Shown in pieces: positions 1-7,969 of a stretch of 16,251 bases of DNA (its first letter is position 1; each line of letters starts with the position of its first letter). The translations under genes were made by a program, and so were the position numbers. Source of the DNA: Desulfobacterales bacterium. GTDB lineage: Bacteria > Desulfobacterota > Desulfobacteria > Desulfobacterales > JAFDCJ01. The notes under the pieces were generated by a model. It was not told where the DNA came from and ran no database searches. It was given only the letters and a program-made list of their open reading frames with translations. Location of the stretch: positions 254,597-270,847 of the forward strand of contig CP070771.1 of the NCBI GenBank assembly GCA_020345785.1, in the 5' to 3' direction.

Positions 1-1
1 A

Positions 2-1855
2 AGCATGAGCTTGGCCGGCTTCATACTCTTCGTTATCATCGGCGCTGCGCTGAGCTGGAAAACAGCCATCGGTTTTTTGATCGGTGCGATTGCCTCGTTT
101 GCGGCCGGTTACATTGGAATGCGGGTATCGGTGATTGCCAACGTGCGAACCGCTGAAGCAGCCAAGGGCGGGCTGGCCAAAGGCCTGGCGATTGCATTTA
201 AAGGCGGATCGGTGACGGGTATGATCGTGGCCGGTCTGGCGCTGACGGCGGTTGCCGGTTGCTACACGGTGCTGATTGCCAGCGGAACTGAATCCAGAGA
301 AGCGGTCATTGCCCTGGTAGCTCTTGGTTTTGGCGGCAGTCTGATTTCTATTTTTGCACGACTGGGCGGCGGCATCTTCACCAAGGGCGCGGATGTCGGC
401 GCCGACCTGGTGGGGAAAGTTGAAGCCGGCATACCGGAAGACGATCCGCGGAACCCGGCGGTTATCGCCGACAACGTCGGGGACAATGTCGGTGATTGTG
501 CCGGCATGGCAGCCGATTTGTTTGAAACCTACGCCGTTACCGCAGTTGCCGCCATGCTGCTGGGAAACCTGCTTTTCCCCGCCTTGTCGATTGCAACCGA
601 ATTTCCTCTGGTGCTGGGCGCCATTTCAATTGTGGCTTCCATGATCGCCATCTTTTTTGTCAAACTCGGCAAAAATGAATACATCATGGGTGCGCTTTAC
701 AAAGGCATGTTCGGTTCCGCCGCCCTGGCGGCCATCGCATTTTTAGTGGCCTGTGTCACCATGTTTAGCGGCGTGGCGGAGCTTCATGGCATGCGGATCT
801 TTGTGGCGGCGCTCGTCGGGTTGGTTCTGACCGTCGTGATCGTGGTCATCACCGAATATTACACCGGTATCCGTAAGCCGGTTAAATTCGTGGCAGATGC
901 CTCCACCACCGGCCACGGCACCAATATCATCGCCGGTCTGGCCGTCAGCATGGAATCCACGGCACTGCCGGTGTTGGCCATCTGTTGTGCCATCGGTATC
1001 GCCAATTGGGCGGCGGGCTTGTACGGAATTGCCATGGCGGCCATGTCCATGCTTTCCATGACCGGTATGGTCATTGCCATTGATGCCTACGGCCCGATTA
1101 CCGACAATGCCGGCGGAATTGCTGAAATGGCCGAAATGGATGAAAGTGTGCGCGCGGTCACCGACCCGCTGGACGCCGTGGGCAATACCACCAAAGCGGT
1201 CACCAAGGGCTATGCCATCGGTTCGGCCGGTCTGGCGGCGCTGGTGCTGTTTGCCGCCTACACCCAGGAATTCGAGCTCCACGGCGGTGCCGGGAACCTG
1301 CGCTTTGATCTGAGCAACGTGAGGGTCATCGTCGGTCTTTTCATCGGCGGATTGCTGCCGTTCCTGTTTGCTTCGATTGCCATGCGGGCGGTCGGCAAGG
1401 CCGGCGGGGCCGTGGTGGATGAAGTCAGACGCCAATTCCGGGAGATTCCGGGTATCATGGAAGGAACCGGCAAACCGGATTACGCCCGTTGTGTGGATAT
1501 CGTCACCCGCTTTGCGCTGAAAGAAATGATCGTACCGGCCTTGTTGCCCGTGGTGACCCCGGTTCTGGTCGGTCTGATTCTCGGCAAAATCGCCCTGGGC
1601 GGACTTCTTATCGGCAGTATCGTTACCGGCCTATTTCTGGCCATTTCCATGACCACCGGCGGCGCGGCCTGGGATAATGCCAAGAAATACATCGAAGACG
1701 GCCATCTGGGCGGCAAAGGCAGCGATGCCCACAAGGCGGCCGTAACCGGCGATACCGTCGGCGATCCTTATAAAGATACCGCCGGGCCGGCAATTAACCC
1801 GATGATTAAGATTCTTAATGTCGTTGCGCTGTTGCTGGTGCCTTTCTTGCTGTAG
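2..1855 (+). CDS. hppA: Membrane-bound H+-translocating pyrophosphatase, 3' part (5' end outside window)
   Basis: Hydrolyses cytosolic pyrophosphate and pumps protons across the cytoplasmic membrane. The frame is open to the left edge. The first ATG (position 5) falls where family members are already in an early membrane helix, so I judge it internal, with roughly 60-80 N-terminal residues missing. The visible part is polytopic and carries the PPi/Mg-binding signature DNVGDNVGD preceded by [10 protein letters not shown] (about 440-490), and the conserved C-terminal loop with [13 protein letters not shown] and [18 protein letters not shown]. The motif [10 protein letters not shown] has Lys and Thr at the positions that, from family knowledge, separate K+-independent H+-PPases from K+-dependent ones (Ala there). 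The gene is followed by a strong terminator, so it is the last gene of its unit. Identification is very secure; ion specificity is inferred from the motif. Confidence 0.96.
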   Translation, partial: SMSLAGFILFVIIGAALSWKTAIGFLIGAIASFAAGYIGMRVSVIANVRTAEAAKGGLAKGLAIAFKGGSVTGMIVAGLALTAVAGCYTVLIASGTESREAVIALVALGFGGSLISIFARLGGGIFTKGADVGADLVGKVEAGIPEDDPRNPAVIADNVGDNVGDCAGMAADLFETYAVTAVAAMLLGNLLFPALSIATEFPLVLGAISIVASMIAIFFVKLGKNEYIMGALYKGMFGSAALAAIAFLVACVTMFSGVAELHGMRIFVAALVGLVLTVVIVVITEYYTGIRKPVKFVADASTTGHGTNIIAGLAVSMESTALPVLAICCAIGIANWAAGLYGIAMAAMSMLSMTGMVIAIDAYGPITDNAGGIAEMAEMDESVRAVTDPLDAVGNTTKAVTKGYAIGSAGLAALVLFAAYTQEFELHGGAGNLRFDLSNVRVIVGLFIGGLLPFLFASIAMRAVGKAGGAVVDEVRRQFREIPGIMEGTGKPDYARCVDIVTRFALKEMIVPALLPVVTPVLVGLILGKIALGGLLIGSIVTGLFLAISMTTGGAAWDNAKKYIEDGHLGGKGSDAHKAAVTGDTVGDPYKDTAGPAINPMIKILNVVALLLVPFLL

Positions 1856-1882
1856 ACACTCATCTTAATCTCGAAAAAACCC

Positions 1883-1918
1883 AAAGGATTGGCGTGGCAG
1901 GTACGCCAATCCTTTTTT
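1883..1918 (+). terminator. Rho-independent terminator after hppA
   Basis: A perfect 13-bp stem (1883-1895 with 1903-1915), a 7-nt loop and a run of T residues (1913-1918), starting 27 nt after the hppA stop. It separates hppA from the downstream carD unit. The stem is preceded by an A-rich stretch, but no minus-strand gene needs it. Confidence 0.9.
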
Positions 1919-2007
1919 ATTGATTGTTGGCAAAAGGTATGCTATTAGATACGGTACCCTGAGGATCAACTTTAAATGGTGTTTATAAAACAGGTGATCG
2001 GTGGAAT

Positions 2008-2562
2008 ATGACAGAAAAAAAAGTCAACGAAAGCACACAGAGTATGAAACTAAAAGCCCGGCATTTCCAGGTCGGCGACCTGGCTGTATATCCCGCGCAC
2101 GGTGTCGGAGAGATCCAGGCCATTGAAAGCCGCGTGGTCAACGGTGAAAAGCATGATTTTTACATCATGAAAGTTCTCGAAAACGGCATGGTGATCATGA
2201 TTCCCATCAGCAACGTCGAGTCCGTCGGGTTAAGAGAAATCATCGATAAAAAGGAGATCCCCAAGGTATATGAAGTCATGAAATCCCGCAAGGATGGACT
2301 GCCGGACAACCAGACCTGGAATCGGCGTTACCGCGAGTATATGGACAAAATTAAAACCGGCTCGCTTTATGATGTGGCCGAGGTGTTCCGGGATCTATTT
2401 CTGCTCAAACTCACCAAAGATCTTTCATTTGGTGAGCGTAAACTATATGATACCGCCCAGGTTCTATTGGTAAGAGAGTTGTCGACCGCCAAGAAAACGG
2501 ACGAAGACACAATCATTTCAGAGATAGAATCTTTGTTTGTTGCGGATAGCTCTGAAAATTAA
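2008..2562 (+). CDS. CarD/CdnL-family transcriptional regulator
   Basis: A 184-residue protein with the CarD layout. An N-terminal Tudor-like RNA-polymerase-interacting domain (about residues 20-75, containing FQVGDLAVYPAHGVGEI and a region ending in MIPISNVESVGLREI) is followed by an all-helical C-terminal DNA-binding domain (about 85-180, with a conserved SFGERKLYDTA stretch). CarD proteins bind the RNA polymerase beta subunit and modulate open-complex formation, often at rRNA and stress-responsive promoters. The size fits CdnL-like stand-alone members, not the much larger TRCF/Mfd. The start at 2008 is supported by AGGTGA (1992-1997) upstream; a second in-frame ATG at 2044 lacks such a site. 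The gene is 15 nt upstream of the RluD-like gene and probably co-transcribed with it. Confidence 0.92.
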   Translation: MTEKKVNESTQSMKLKARHFQVGDLAVYPAHGVGEIQAIESRVVNGEKHDFYIMKVLENGMVIMIPISNVESVGLREIIDKKEIPKVYEVMKSRKDGLPDNQTWNRRYREYMDKIKTGSLYDVAEVFRDLFLLKLTKDLSFGERKLYDTAQVLLVRELSTAKKTDEDTIISEIESLFVADSSEN

Positions 2563-2577
2563 TCCTGCCCTAGCAGC

Positions 2578-3561
2578 ATGTCTGTGAATGGTGCCTTTAC
2601 CATTATTGCCGGCGAATCAGATGCAGGCCGACGGCTGGATACCGCTGTTGCCTTGCACATTTCTGAATGTTCCCGTTCGCTGGCGGCCAATTTAATTGTC
2701 AACCAGCGCATTCTTGTCGATGGTCAGCCCAGAAAACCGGGTTATCGGGTCAAATCCGGTGAAACCATCGAGGTGCGAATTCCGTCCCCCGCACCTGTCG
2801 ACTTCGAGCCCGAACCCATCCCAATAAAAATAATCTACCAGGATGAGCAGATTGCCGTTATTAACAAACAGCCGGGAATCGTGGTGCATCCGGCGCCCGG
2901 CCACAGCGGCGGCACATTGGTCAATGCGCTGCTCTATCATTGCCCTGATCTTGGGGCTATCGGCGGTGAAGTCCGGCCGGGGATTGTCCACCGGCTGGAT
3001 AAGGATACCTCCGGAACCATGGTAATCGCCAAAAATTCGAATGCGCATGAAGAGCTTTCGCGCCAGTTTAAGGCCCGTGAAGTGCAAAAAAAATATCTGG
3101 CCCTTGTATACGGAGACCTCCATCCGGAAACGGGGTCCATTGAGCTGCCCATCGGTCGGCACCCGGCGGATCGCAAGCGAATGTCGACAACCACCCGTCA
3201 GGGACGTGCTGCCGAGACAATCTGGAAGGTTCGCGAGCGATTTACCGGCATCACCCTGCTCGAGTTAAATTTAAAAACCGGCCGAACCCATCAAATTCGC
3301 GTGCATTGTGCCGCCATGGGCCATCCGGTTGTGGGTGATCCTGTTTATCGCCCGCGCAAGTTGTTCGCCACTTTGAAAAATAGACTGCCGAACCTTCCGC
3401 CGGCGGTCATCGCCGAGCTCAAATCGGTATCCCGTCAGATGTTGCATGCCTGGCAACTTGGCTTCATCCATCCCGTGGAAAAAAGATTTCTAATCTTTGA
3501 ATCACCCCTACCACCGGACATGGCTGACGTGATTAATTTCCTGAGACGTGCAAATCAATGA
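2578..3561 (+). CDS. rluD: RluA-family 23S rRNA pseudouridine synthase, RluD type
   Basis: A 327-residue protein, close to the length of E. coli RluD, which isomerises uridines in helix 69 of 23S rRNA. Residues about 17-70 form an S4 RNA-binding domain (RRLDTAVALHI through GYRVKSGETIEV). The catalytic domain carries GIVHRLDKDTSG with the catalytic Asp at about 141, and the conserved motif LKTGRTHQIRVH followed by GHPVVGDPVY. The combination of S4 domain and HRLDKDTSG assigns it to the RluA/C/D family; RluD over RluC is inferred from length and motif flavour. It lies 15 nt after carD, with no terminator between, so the pair is probably one transcript. No strong Shine-Dalgarno site precedes the ATG, which suggests translational coupling to carD. 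Confidence 0.9.
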   Translation: MSVNGAFTIIAGESDAGRRLDTAVALHISECSRSLAANLIVNQRILVDGQPRKPGYRVKSGETIEVRIPSPAPVDFEPEPIPIKIIYQDEQIAVINKQPGIVVHPAPGHSGGTLVNALLYHCPDLGAIGGEVRPGIVHRLDKDTSGTMVIAKNSNAHEELSRQFKAREVQKKYLALVYGDLHPETGSIELPIGRHPADRKRMSTTTRQGRAAETIWKVRERFTGITLLELNLKTGRTHQIRVHCAAMGHPVVGDPVYRPRKLFATLKNRLPNLPPAVIAELKSVSRQMLHAWQLGFIHPVEKRFLIFESPLPPDMADVINFLRRANQ

Positions 3562-3842
3562 CTGCTACCCTTATTTTCCATGTGTCTTTGTCTTGCAGAT
3601 TGATATGCGGTAAAAAATTGCCAAACAGGCTTAAGCGCTCGGGGTAGGCTTCATATATTCTTGAGGCGTTGGAATTACCCGGCGGCGCCGACGGTTGCGT
3701 TAATCCCTTTACCCTGTCCATTTTTTCTGTTATGCGATTTTTCTCGTATTATCATCTGCTGCCTCCGGATTTCAGGTTCAAATACGCGGTCTGCGATTTT
3801 TTTTATATCATTAAAATTCACTGAGGATCGGGAGAGACAACA

Positions 3843-4907
3843 ATGCCAAAAGACATATTTCGTTTAATTGGCGATGAAACCATTCTGCAGAATTTTGTCC
3901 ATGGGTTGCCGGTCATTGTTTTGATCGGGATTATTGTTGTCTGTATTATCATGTTGTCCAAGGGGGCCGACTGGATGATTGACGGCGTTGTGCATCTGGC
4001 GCGACGTACCGGCTTGCCGCGAATTGTTATCGGAGCAACGATTGTTTCACTTGGAACGACCACGCCGGAGGCGGTGGTCTCGGTGATGGCCGCCTGGATG
4101 GGCAACCCCGGATTGGCCCTCGGCAATGGCGTGGGATCTATCATCGCCGATACCGGCCTTATATTCGGGCTGACATGCATGTTAACCGTCGTGCCGGTCA
4201 ACCGTTTTATTCTCAACCGAACGGGTTGGGTGCAGGTAGGCACCGCAACGCTGCTTGTTTGCATTTCATTGCTGGCCTTGGTCATGATGCCCGAGGGGCC
4301 GATTCTGCAAAGATGGGTCGGGTTTTTATTTCTCGCATTACTGGCAGGCTATATGTACATCACCTACCTTTGGGCCAGGCAAGGTTCGGAGGCAGCTCTG
4401 GTGGAAGAGTCGGCGGATGCTTCTGAATTGCTTGGATTGGGAAAATGCTGGCTGATGCTGCTGGGCGGATTGATCCTGGTTGTTCTCAGCGCCCGCATTC
4501 TGGTCCCCAGTGCGGCAGAGATCGCCTATCGGATGGGCGTTCCTGAGGACGTGGTCGCAGCCACCATGGTAGCTTTCGGTACCTCTTTACCCGAGCTTAT
4601 GACTGCCATAGCAGCTGTGCGCAAGGGGCATCCTGAGATCATGGTGGGCAACATTGTCGGTGCCGATGTATTAAACTGCCTTTTTGTAATCGGTGCTGCC
4701 GCCGTAGCTCGACCGCTGGAAATTCCAGCCAATTTTTTTAGCTTCCACTTTCCGGCGATGATTCTGATCCTTTACTCATTCCGAGGCTTTATCTTCATGA
4801 ACAAGGATGGTCGATTCAGGAGATGGCAGGGTGTCTGGCTGTTTGGCATTTATCTGATTTACCTGATTCTGCAGTATGCTTTTAATATCGGAACCGTCGC
4901 GGGTTAG
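3843..4907 (+). CDS. CaCA-superfamily Na+(H+)/Ca2+ antiporter
   Basis: A 354-residue, highly hydrophobic protein with the two inverted alpha repeats of the cation/Ca2+ exchanger family. Repeat 1 has GTTTPE (71-76) and GSIIAD (98-103). Repeat 2 has GTSLPE (246-251) and GADVLN (273-278). The acidic residues E76 and E251 that coordinate the transported ions are present. Around ten membrane helices split by a short acidic loop (about 183-197) match YrbG-like bacterial exchangers, which exchange Ca2+ for Na+ or H+. The Asn/Asp residues near the ion site are exchanged between repeats relative to the archaeal exchanger of known structure (see findings), so the cation used is uncertain. The start is supported by GGGAG (3830-3834). 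The gene stands alone: 281 nt separate it from rluD and about 350 nt from the next gene. Confidence 0.88.
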   Translation: MPKDIFRLIGDETILQNFVHGLPVIVLIGIIVVCIIMLSKGADWMIDGVVHLARRTGLPRIVIGATIVSLGTTTPEAVVSVMAAWMGNPGLALGNGVGSIIADTGLIFGLTCMLTVVPVNRFILNRTGWVQVGTATLLVCISLLALVMMPEGPILQRWVGFLFLALLAGYMYITYLWARQGSEAALVEESADASELLGLGKCWLMLLGGLILVVLSARILVPSAAEIAYRMGVPEDVVAATMVAFGTSLPELMTAIAAVRKGHPEIMVGNIVGADVLNCLFVIGAAAVARPLEIPANFFSFHFPAMILILYSFRGFIFMNKDGRFRRWQGVWLFGIYLIYLILQYAFNIGTVAG

Positions 4908-5259
4908 AAAAATATCAGTCAATTCAGCAGCGCTAGTAAATTTACTTGATTTTCAGCTGATTTTGGTCGGGAGAGCTCTTTATCCCGTGGGAATTTTATT
5001 AACATAATGCATCAATCAGCCTGAAAAAACAATTTTCCTTGCTTTTCCACACCTTACTTTATAAGTATTTAGATGAAGCTTCATGAAGGAGGAGGATAAA
5101 ACGCTAAATGGAGTTAAATTATTAGGCGAAAGGAGGTTAAATTTAGGATTTCTCTTATTGAGGAGGAGAAAACGGTGAAAGACAAGTCTCCCACTTCATT
5201 TGGAGAGGTTCAAACTCATAGTTTCTCAAGCTAAATCCAATACGAAGGAGGCGATTATC
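4908..5259 (+). promoter_or_regulatory. Long leader of the YeiH-family gene with repeated Shine-Dalgarno-like motifs
   Basis: This 352-nt gap holds no normal-size gene. A perfect 12-bp palindrome (5073-5084) could be an operator, and TATAAG (5060-5065) about 15 nt after TTGCTT is a weak promoter candidate. Downstream are five purine-rich ribosome-binding-like motifs at 5086-5095, 5129-5137, 5160-5168, 5202-5208 and 5245-5251; only the last serves the annotated gene. The third is followed 6 nt later by a 19-codon ORF (GTG 5175 to TAA 5232-5234) that ends 25 nt before the gene start, and the first by a 5-codon ORF (5108-5125). The segments starting at 5087 and 5161 resemble each other, suggesting an imperfect duplication. 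A leader-peptide or translational-control role is possible but unproven. Confidence 0.4.
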
Positions 5260-6606
5260 ATGAGCAACGGAAATGAAAGACCATCAGTCCTGAAAAGTGA
5301 GGACTGGTGGGCGTGTTTTCTGGGATGGGCCATTTTAGTGCTGGCCATCATTGGGCTGAACGAAGCTGAAGCCGGCAAATGGGTTGTTGGGCTGTTACCC
5401 CATGGCCCCAAAATCGGCAAATGGACAAGCTTGGCGGCGGCCTTTCCCAAAGGTATCGGTACCCTTTGGTCTACCATCGGTCTCTTTGTTTTTATGCTGG
5501 TTCTCACGGGAATTGGCGGCGCCTTCATGAAATATGATTTTAAGCGGTATATACCCGGTTTCATCATTATTTTTTTCCTGGCATTTCTTGCCATGGTTTT
5601 ATCCAAACAGGCATTTTTTGCCAAATGGGGTATAGAATACGTTATCTTCGCGCTGATTTTTGGCCTGATCATAAGCAATATCTTCAATGTTCCCGAAATT
5701 ATGAGGGCTGCCGGACAAACGGAGTACTTTATAAAGATTGGCCTGGTGTGTATGGGGGCCGGCATCCTTTTCTCAGATGTTCTCAGGGGCGGATTTATGG
5801 GTCTTGTCCAGGCCGTTTTGGTGGCGACGGCGGTTTGGTTCATGACATACTGGATTTGCCGGAAGTTTCAGGTTTCCGAGCGTTTCAGCGCCATCATCGC
5901 GTCGGCCAATGCCATCTGCGGTGTATCGGCGACCATTGCCGCCGGCGGCGCCATCCAGGGCAACAAAAAGGAAGTTAGTTATATGGTGGCCTGGGTTCTG
6001 GTGTGCGCGGTGGTGCTGATCCTTATCATGCCGCCCATTGCCAAATCGTTGAATCTTCCCAATAACTGGGCCGGTGCTTGGGTCGGCGGTGTGATCGACA
6101 ATACCGGGGCCGTTGTGGCGGCCGGAGGGATCATCGGCGGAGATGCGGCCTATAAAACCGCTGCCATGGTCAAAATGGCGCAAAATGTGCTGATCGGGGT
6201 GGCGGCATTTTTGATGGCCCTCTGGGCGACCATGAGCCTGGACCGTAAAGAGTCGGGCGCTGTTGAAAGGCCCTCGTTCATGGAAATCTGGTATCGGTTT
6301 CCCAAGTTTGTCCTCGGGTTTGTGGTGGCTTCCATCGTGGTTTCGGTGTTTGTCGAACCGGTATCGGGGCTAAAGGCGGTCAAGGCCATCGGCAGTGCAA
6401 CCAAGACCTACCGGGATTGGTTCTTTGCACTGTGCTTTGTTTCCATAGGCCTGGAAACCAACTTTAAGGAATTGGTCTCGGTAGGCGGCGGCCGACCGGC
6501 AATTGCTTACTGGATTTCTCAGACCGCCAATGCCGTCTGGACCTTCTTCATCACATGGATTTTGTGGTCCAGTACTTTTTTCCCGGCAGTCATTCCGCCC
6601 GATTGA
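5260..6606 (+). CDS. YeiH/UPF0324-family putative sulfate exporter
   Basis: A 448-residue polytopic membrane protein. The family hallmarks are in the second half: RFSAIIASANAICGVSATIA, then a stretch containing WVGGVIDNTGAVVAAGG and VKMAQNVLIG, matching the putative sulfate exporter (PSE) family. Transport of sulfate or related sulfur oxyanions is a family-level prediction, not shown here. It is about 100 residues longer than typical YeiH (about 340-350), the excess being extra N-terminal hydrophobic segments. I chose the ATG at 5260 because AAGGAGG (5245-5251) sits 8 nt upstream; a longer in-frame ATG at 5200 would add an unconserved, non-hydrophobic extension and has no comparable site. The gene has its own terminator (6645-6674) and appears monocistronic behind an unusual leader. 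In a sulfate reducer it may balance internal sulfate or sulfite. Confidence 0.87.
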   Translation: MSNGNERPSVLKSEDWWACFLGWAILVLAIIGLNEAEAGKWVVGLLPHGPKIGKWTSLAAAFPKGIGTLWSTIGLFVFMLVLTGIGGAFMKYDFKRYIPGFIIIFFLAFLAMVLSKQAFFAKWGIEYVIFALIFGLIISNIFNVPEIMRAAGQTEYFIKIGLVCMGAGILFSDVLRGGFMGLVQAVLVATAVWFMTYWICRKFQVSERFSAIIASANAICGVSATIAAGGAIQGNKKEVSYMVAWVLVCAVVLILIMPPIAKSLNLPNNWAGAWVGGVIDNTGAVVAAGGIIGGDAAYKTAAMVKMAQNVLIGVAAFLMALWATMSLDRKESGAVERPSFMEIWYRFPKFVLGFVVASIVVSVFVEPVSGLKAVKAIGSATKTYRDWFFALCFVSIGLETNFKELVSVGGGRPAIAYWISQTANAVWTFFITWILWSSTFFPAVIPPD

Positions 6607-6644
6607 TCCGATTAACTCGTTTACAACTTCGCAGTTCTTGTGAT

Positions 6645-6674
6645 AGGCGCCCTGATAAAAGGGCGCCTTTCTTT
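6645..6674 (+). terminator. Rho-independent terminator after the YeiH-family gene
   Basis: A perfect 8-bp GC-rich stem (6645-6652 with 6661-6668), an 8-nt loop, and a T-rich tail (6668-6674, one C), 38 nt after the stop codon. It separates the transporter from the cassette starting at 6736. Confidence 0.85.
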
Positions 6675-6735
6675 ATTCAATTGTTTGACAGATGAAGTGA
6701 TTCGATGTTATGCATGCCATCAGGGATGGGGGCCC

Positions 6736-7317
6736 ATGAGCAAATACGAAATGATTTTAGCTGCCGAGAAGCAGTTTGCCAGGGAAGTTACTCTGGGTGT
6801 CATTGTTCAGCAACCGCTATCGGTGTGGCACTATTTGATACCCGGCATGTTCATTTTCGACTTTTTACGCCGGACGTCGGCGATCAGTCGCTACACCAAG
6901 CACTTCATGTTTCCCCGCCAACTGGCGATTGATGCGGCCCAGCATCTTCTGCAGGGCTATGAACAATCAGCCGTCAATTCGCGCATGGCCGCGGACATCG
7001 AAACCTGGCTCAACTCGCTCAAACTTTACTCCCCACAGCTGGCCCAGGCCCAACGGCGCGCCGTTGATCTACTGATCGCCCATTACAGCAAGCTGCTCAG
7101 GGCCGAGGGAAACAGCCATCTCGAGTTAATTGAAAATGCTTACAGCTCCCAAGAGGACTATGAAGCGCATGTTCGCGAACTCACATCGGCCGAAGCGGAA
7201 ATCGACCTGGCCATATTGGAAAAAACGGGAAGCAACGAAAAGCTAAAGGAAAAGTTGCATCTGGAAGCCCAACAAGTTGAATTACGGCGCAACAAAATTT
7301 TGGAAAATATTTTTTAA
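6736..7317 (+). CDS. Uncharacterised protein with single hydrophobic segment, paralogue 1
   Basis: I do not assign a function. The 193-residue protein begins with a short amphipathic stretch, then one hydrophobic segment (about residues 26-46, QPLSVWHYLIPGMFIFDFLR) that could be a monotopic or hairpin membrane anchor, then an alpha-helical, charged C-terminal half with AVDLLIAHYSKLLRAEG (109-125) and a coiled-coil-like tail ending in ENIF. The downstream gene encodes a clear paralogue sharing each of these blocks. The ATG at 6736 follows a purine-rich AGGGATGGGGG. The longer frame from 6640 is rejected because it would start inside the terminator stem region and add 32 unconserved residues. 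It lies 29 nt before the paralogue, so it is probably the first gene of a three-gene operon. Confidence 0.75.
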   Translation: MSKYEMILAAEKQFAREVTLGVIVQQPLSVWHYLIPGMFIFDFLRRTSAISRYTKHFMFPRQLAIDAAQHLLQGYEQSAVNSRMAADIETWLNSLKLYSPQLAQAQRRAVDLLIAHYSKLLRAEGNSHLELIENAYSSQEDYEAHVRELTSAEAEIDLAILEKTGSNEKLKEKLHLEAQQVELRRNKILENIF

Positions 7318-7346
7318 GTGGTCGCCGCTGCGAAACAGGAGCAAAT

Positions 7347-7967
7347 TTGTCGTACAAATTGAAAAAAAAATTTAATGTCATCCTTGCCCGGGAAAGTCGG
7401 ATGGCCAAATCCGTTGCCTTGCAAGCGATCAAGCCGAAGCCCTTTTCCGTCTGGGAGGTGTTGATACCGGTTATCTTCATTTTAAGTTTCATGCGGTCAA
7501 AAGAACAGCGTGAAATATTTAGCCAGAATTTGATGTTCACCAAAAAAATGGCTCTGGAAGCCGCCTTTGAGATGCTCAATAAGGAGCAGGCAAAAGAAGC
7601 GGTCATGCGTCGCATTGCGTCCGAAACGCAAAGGCTGCTGTCGGCCGTCCCCAATGGGGTATACTCCGATGCGATCCGGCAAAAACAGCTAAAGGAGATC
7701 GATTTGCTGATTGATCATTACTGCAAGCTGATGCGGGCTGAGGGAGGTGATTATGTCACGCTCGTCGCCAACGCCTATCAGACAAAGGAAAAGTATGCGG
7801 TTTTCCAGGATAAGCTGACGTCCGCCGAACGGGCGGTAACCCAGGCTGCGCGCGAAACCCTGGGCGATCAGACCGACGATCAAATGGCCGCCAGAATCGA
7901 GGCGGCCAGCGGCAAATTCAGAAGGCAAGAGGTCGAAACGATTTTCAGTCCCCATGCACAGCACTAA
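7347..7967 (+). CDS. Uncharacterised protein with single hydrophobic segment, paralogue 2 (TTG start)
   Basis: A 206-residue paralogue of the preceding gene product, of unknown function. Shared blocks in the same order are a hydrophobic segment (31-50, KPFSVWEVLIPVIFILSFMR), EIDLLIDHYCKLMRAEG (117-133), an NAY-x3-E-x-Y stretch followed by LTSAE (about 141-161), and a C-terminus with RRQEVETIF. The N-terminus is lysine-rich (KLKKKF), which would fit the cytoplasmic side of a membrane anchor. The start is TTG at 7347, supported by AGGAG (7337-7341) 5 nt upstream; no ATG is as well placed. It ends 2 nt before the next gene, so translation of the two is likely coupled. Tandem duplication with divergence suggests a hetero-oligomer or two specialised copies. 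Confidence 0.75.
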   Translation: MSYKLKKKFNVILARESRMAKSVALQAIKPKPFSVWEVLIPVIFILSFMRSKEQREIFSQNLMFTKKMALEAAFEMLNKEQAKEAVMRRIASETQRLLSAVPNGVYSDAIRQKQLKEIDLLIDHYCKLMRAEGGDYVTLVANAYQTKEKYAVFQDKLTSAERAVTQAARETLGDQTDDQMAARIEAASGKFRRQEVETIFSPHAQH

Positions 7968-7969
7968 AG

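Noticed and set aside
743..1435. 230-residue open frame on the minus strand inside hppA
   Set aside because: It is antisense to a fully conserved gene, is rich in His, Gly and Asp of low complexity, and shows no domain. It is a shadow of GC-biased codon use.
1927..1955. Promoter for carD (TTGGCA then TACGGT at 17-nt spacing)
   Set aside because: The -10 match is only 3 of 6, too weak to list as a feature.
3533..3721. 62-residue minus-strand frame between rluD and the CaCA gene
   Set aside because: It overlaps the rluD 3' end, has no convincing ribosome-binding site and no recognisable motif. The 281-nt gap also showed no clear riboswitch or terminator; a GGGTA/TACCC pairing is too short to call.
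5200..5259. Upstream ATG at 5200 as start of the YeiH-family gene
   Set aside because: The ATG at 5260 has an AAGGAGG site at ideal spacing. The extra 20 residues look like leader sequence and not a conserved N-terminus.
6640..6735. Start of the first paralogue at 6640
   Set aside because: This would place the start codon at the edge of the terminator hairpin (6645-6674) and add residues absent from the paralogue. The ATG at 6736 aligns with the paralogue N-terminus.
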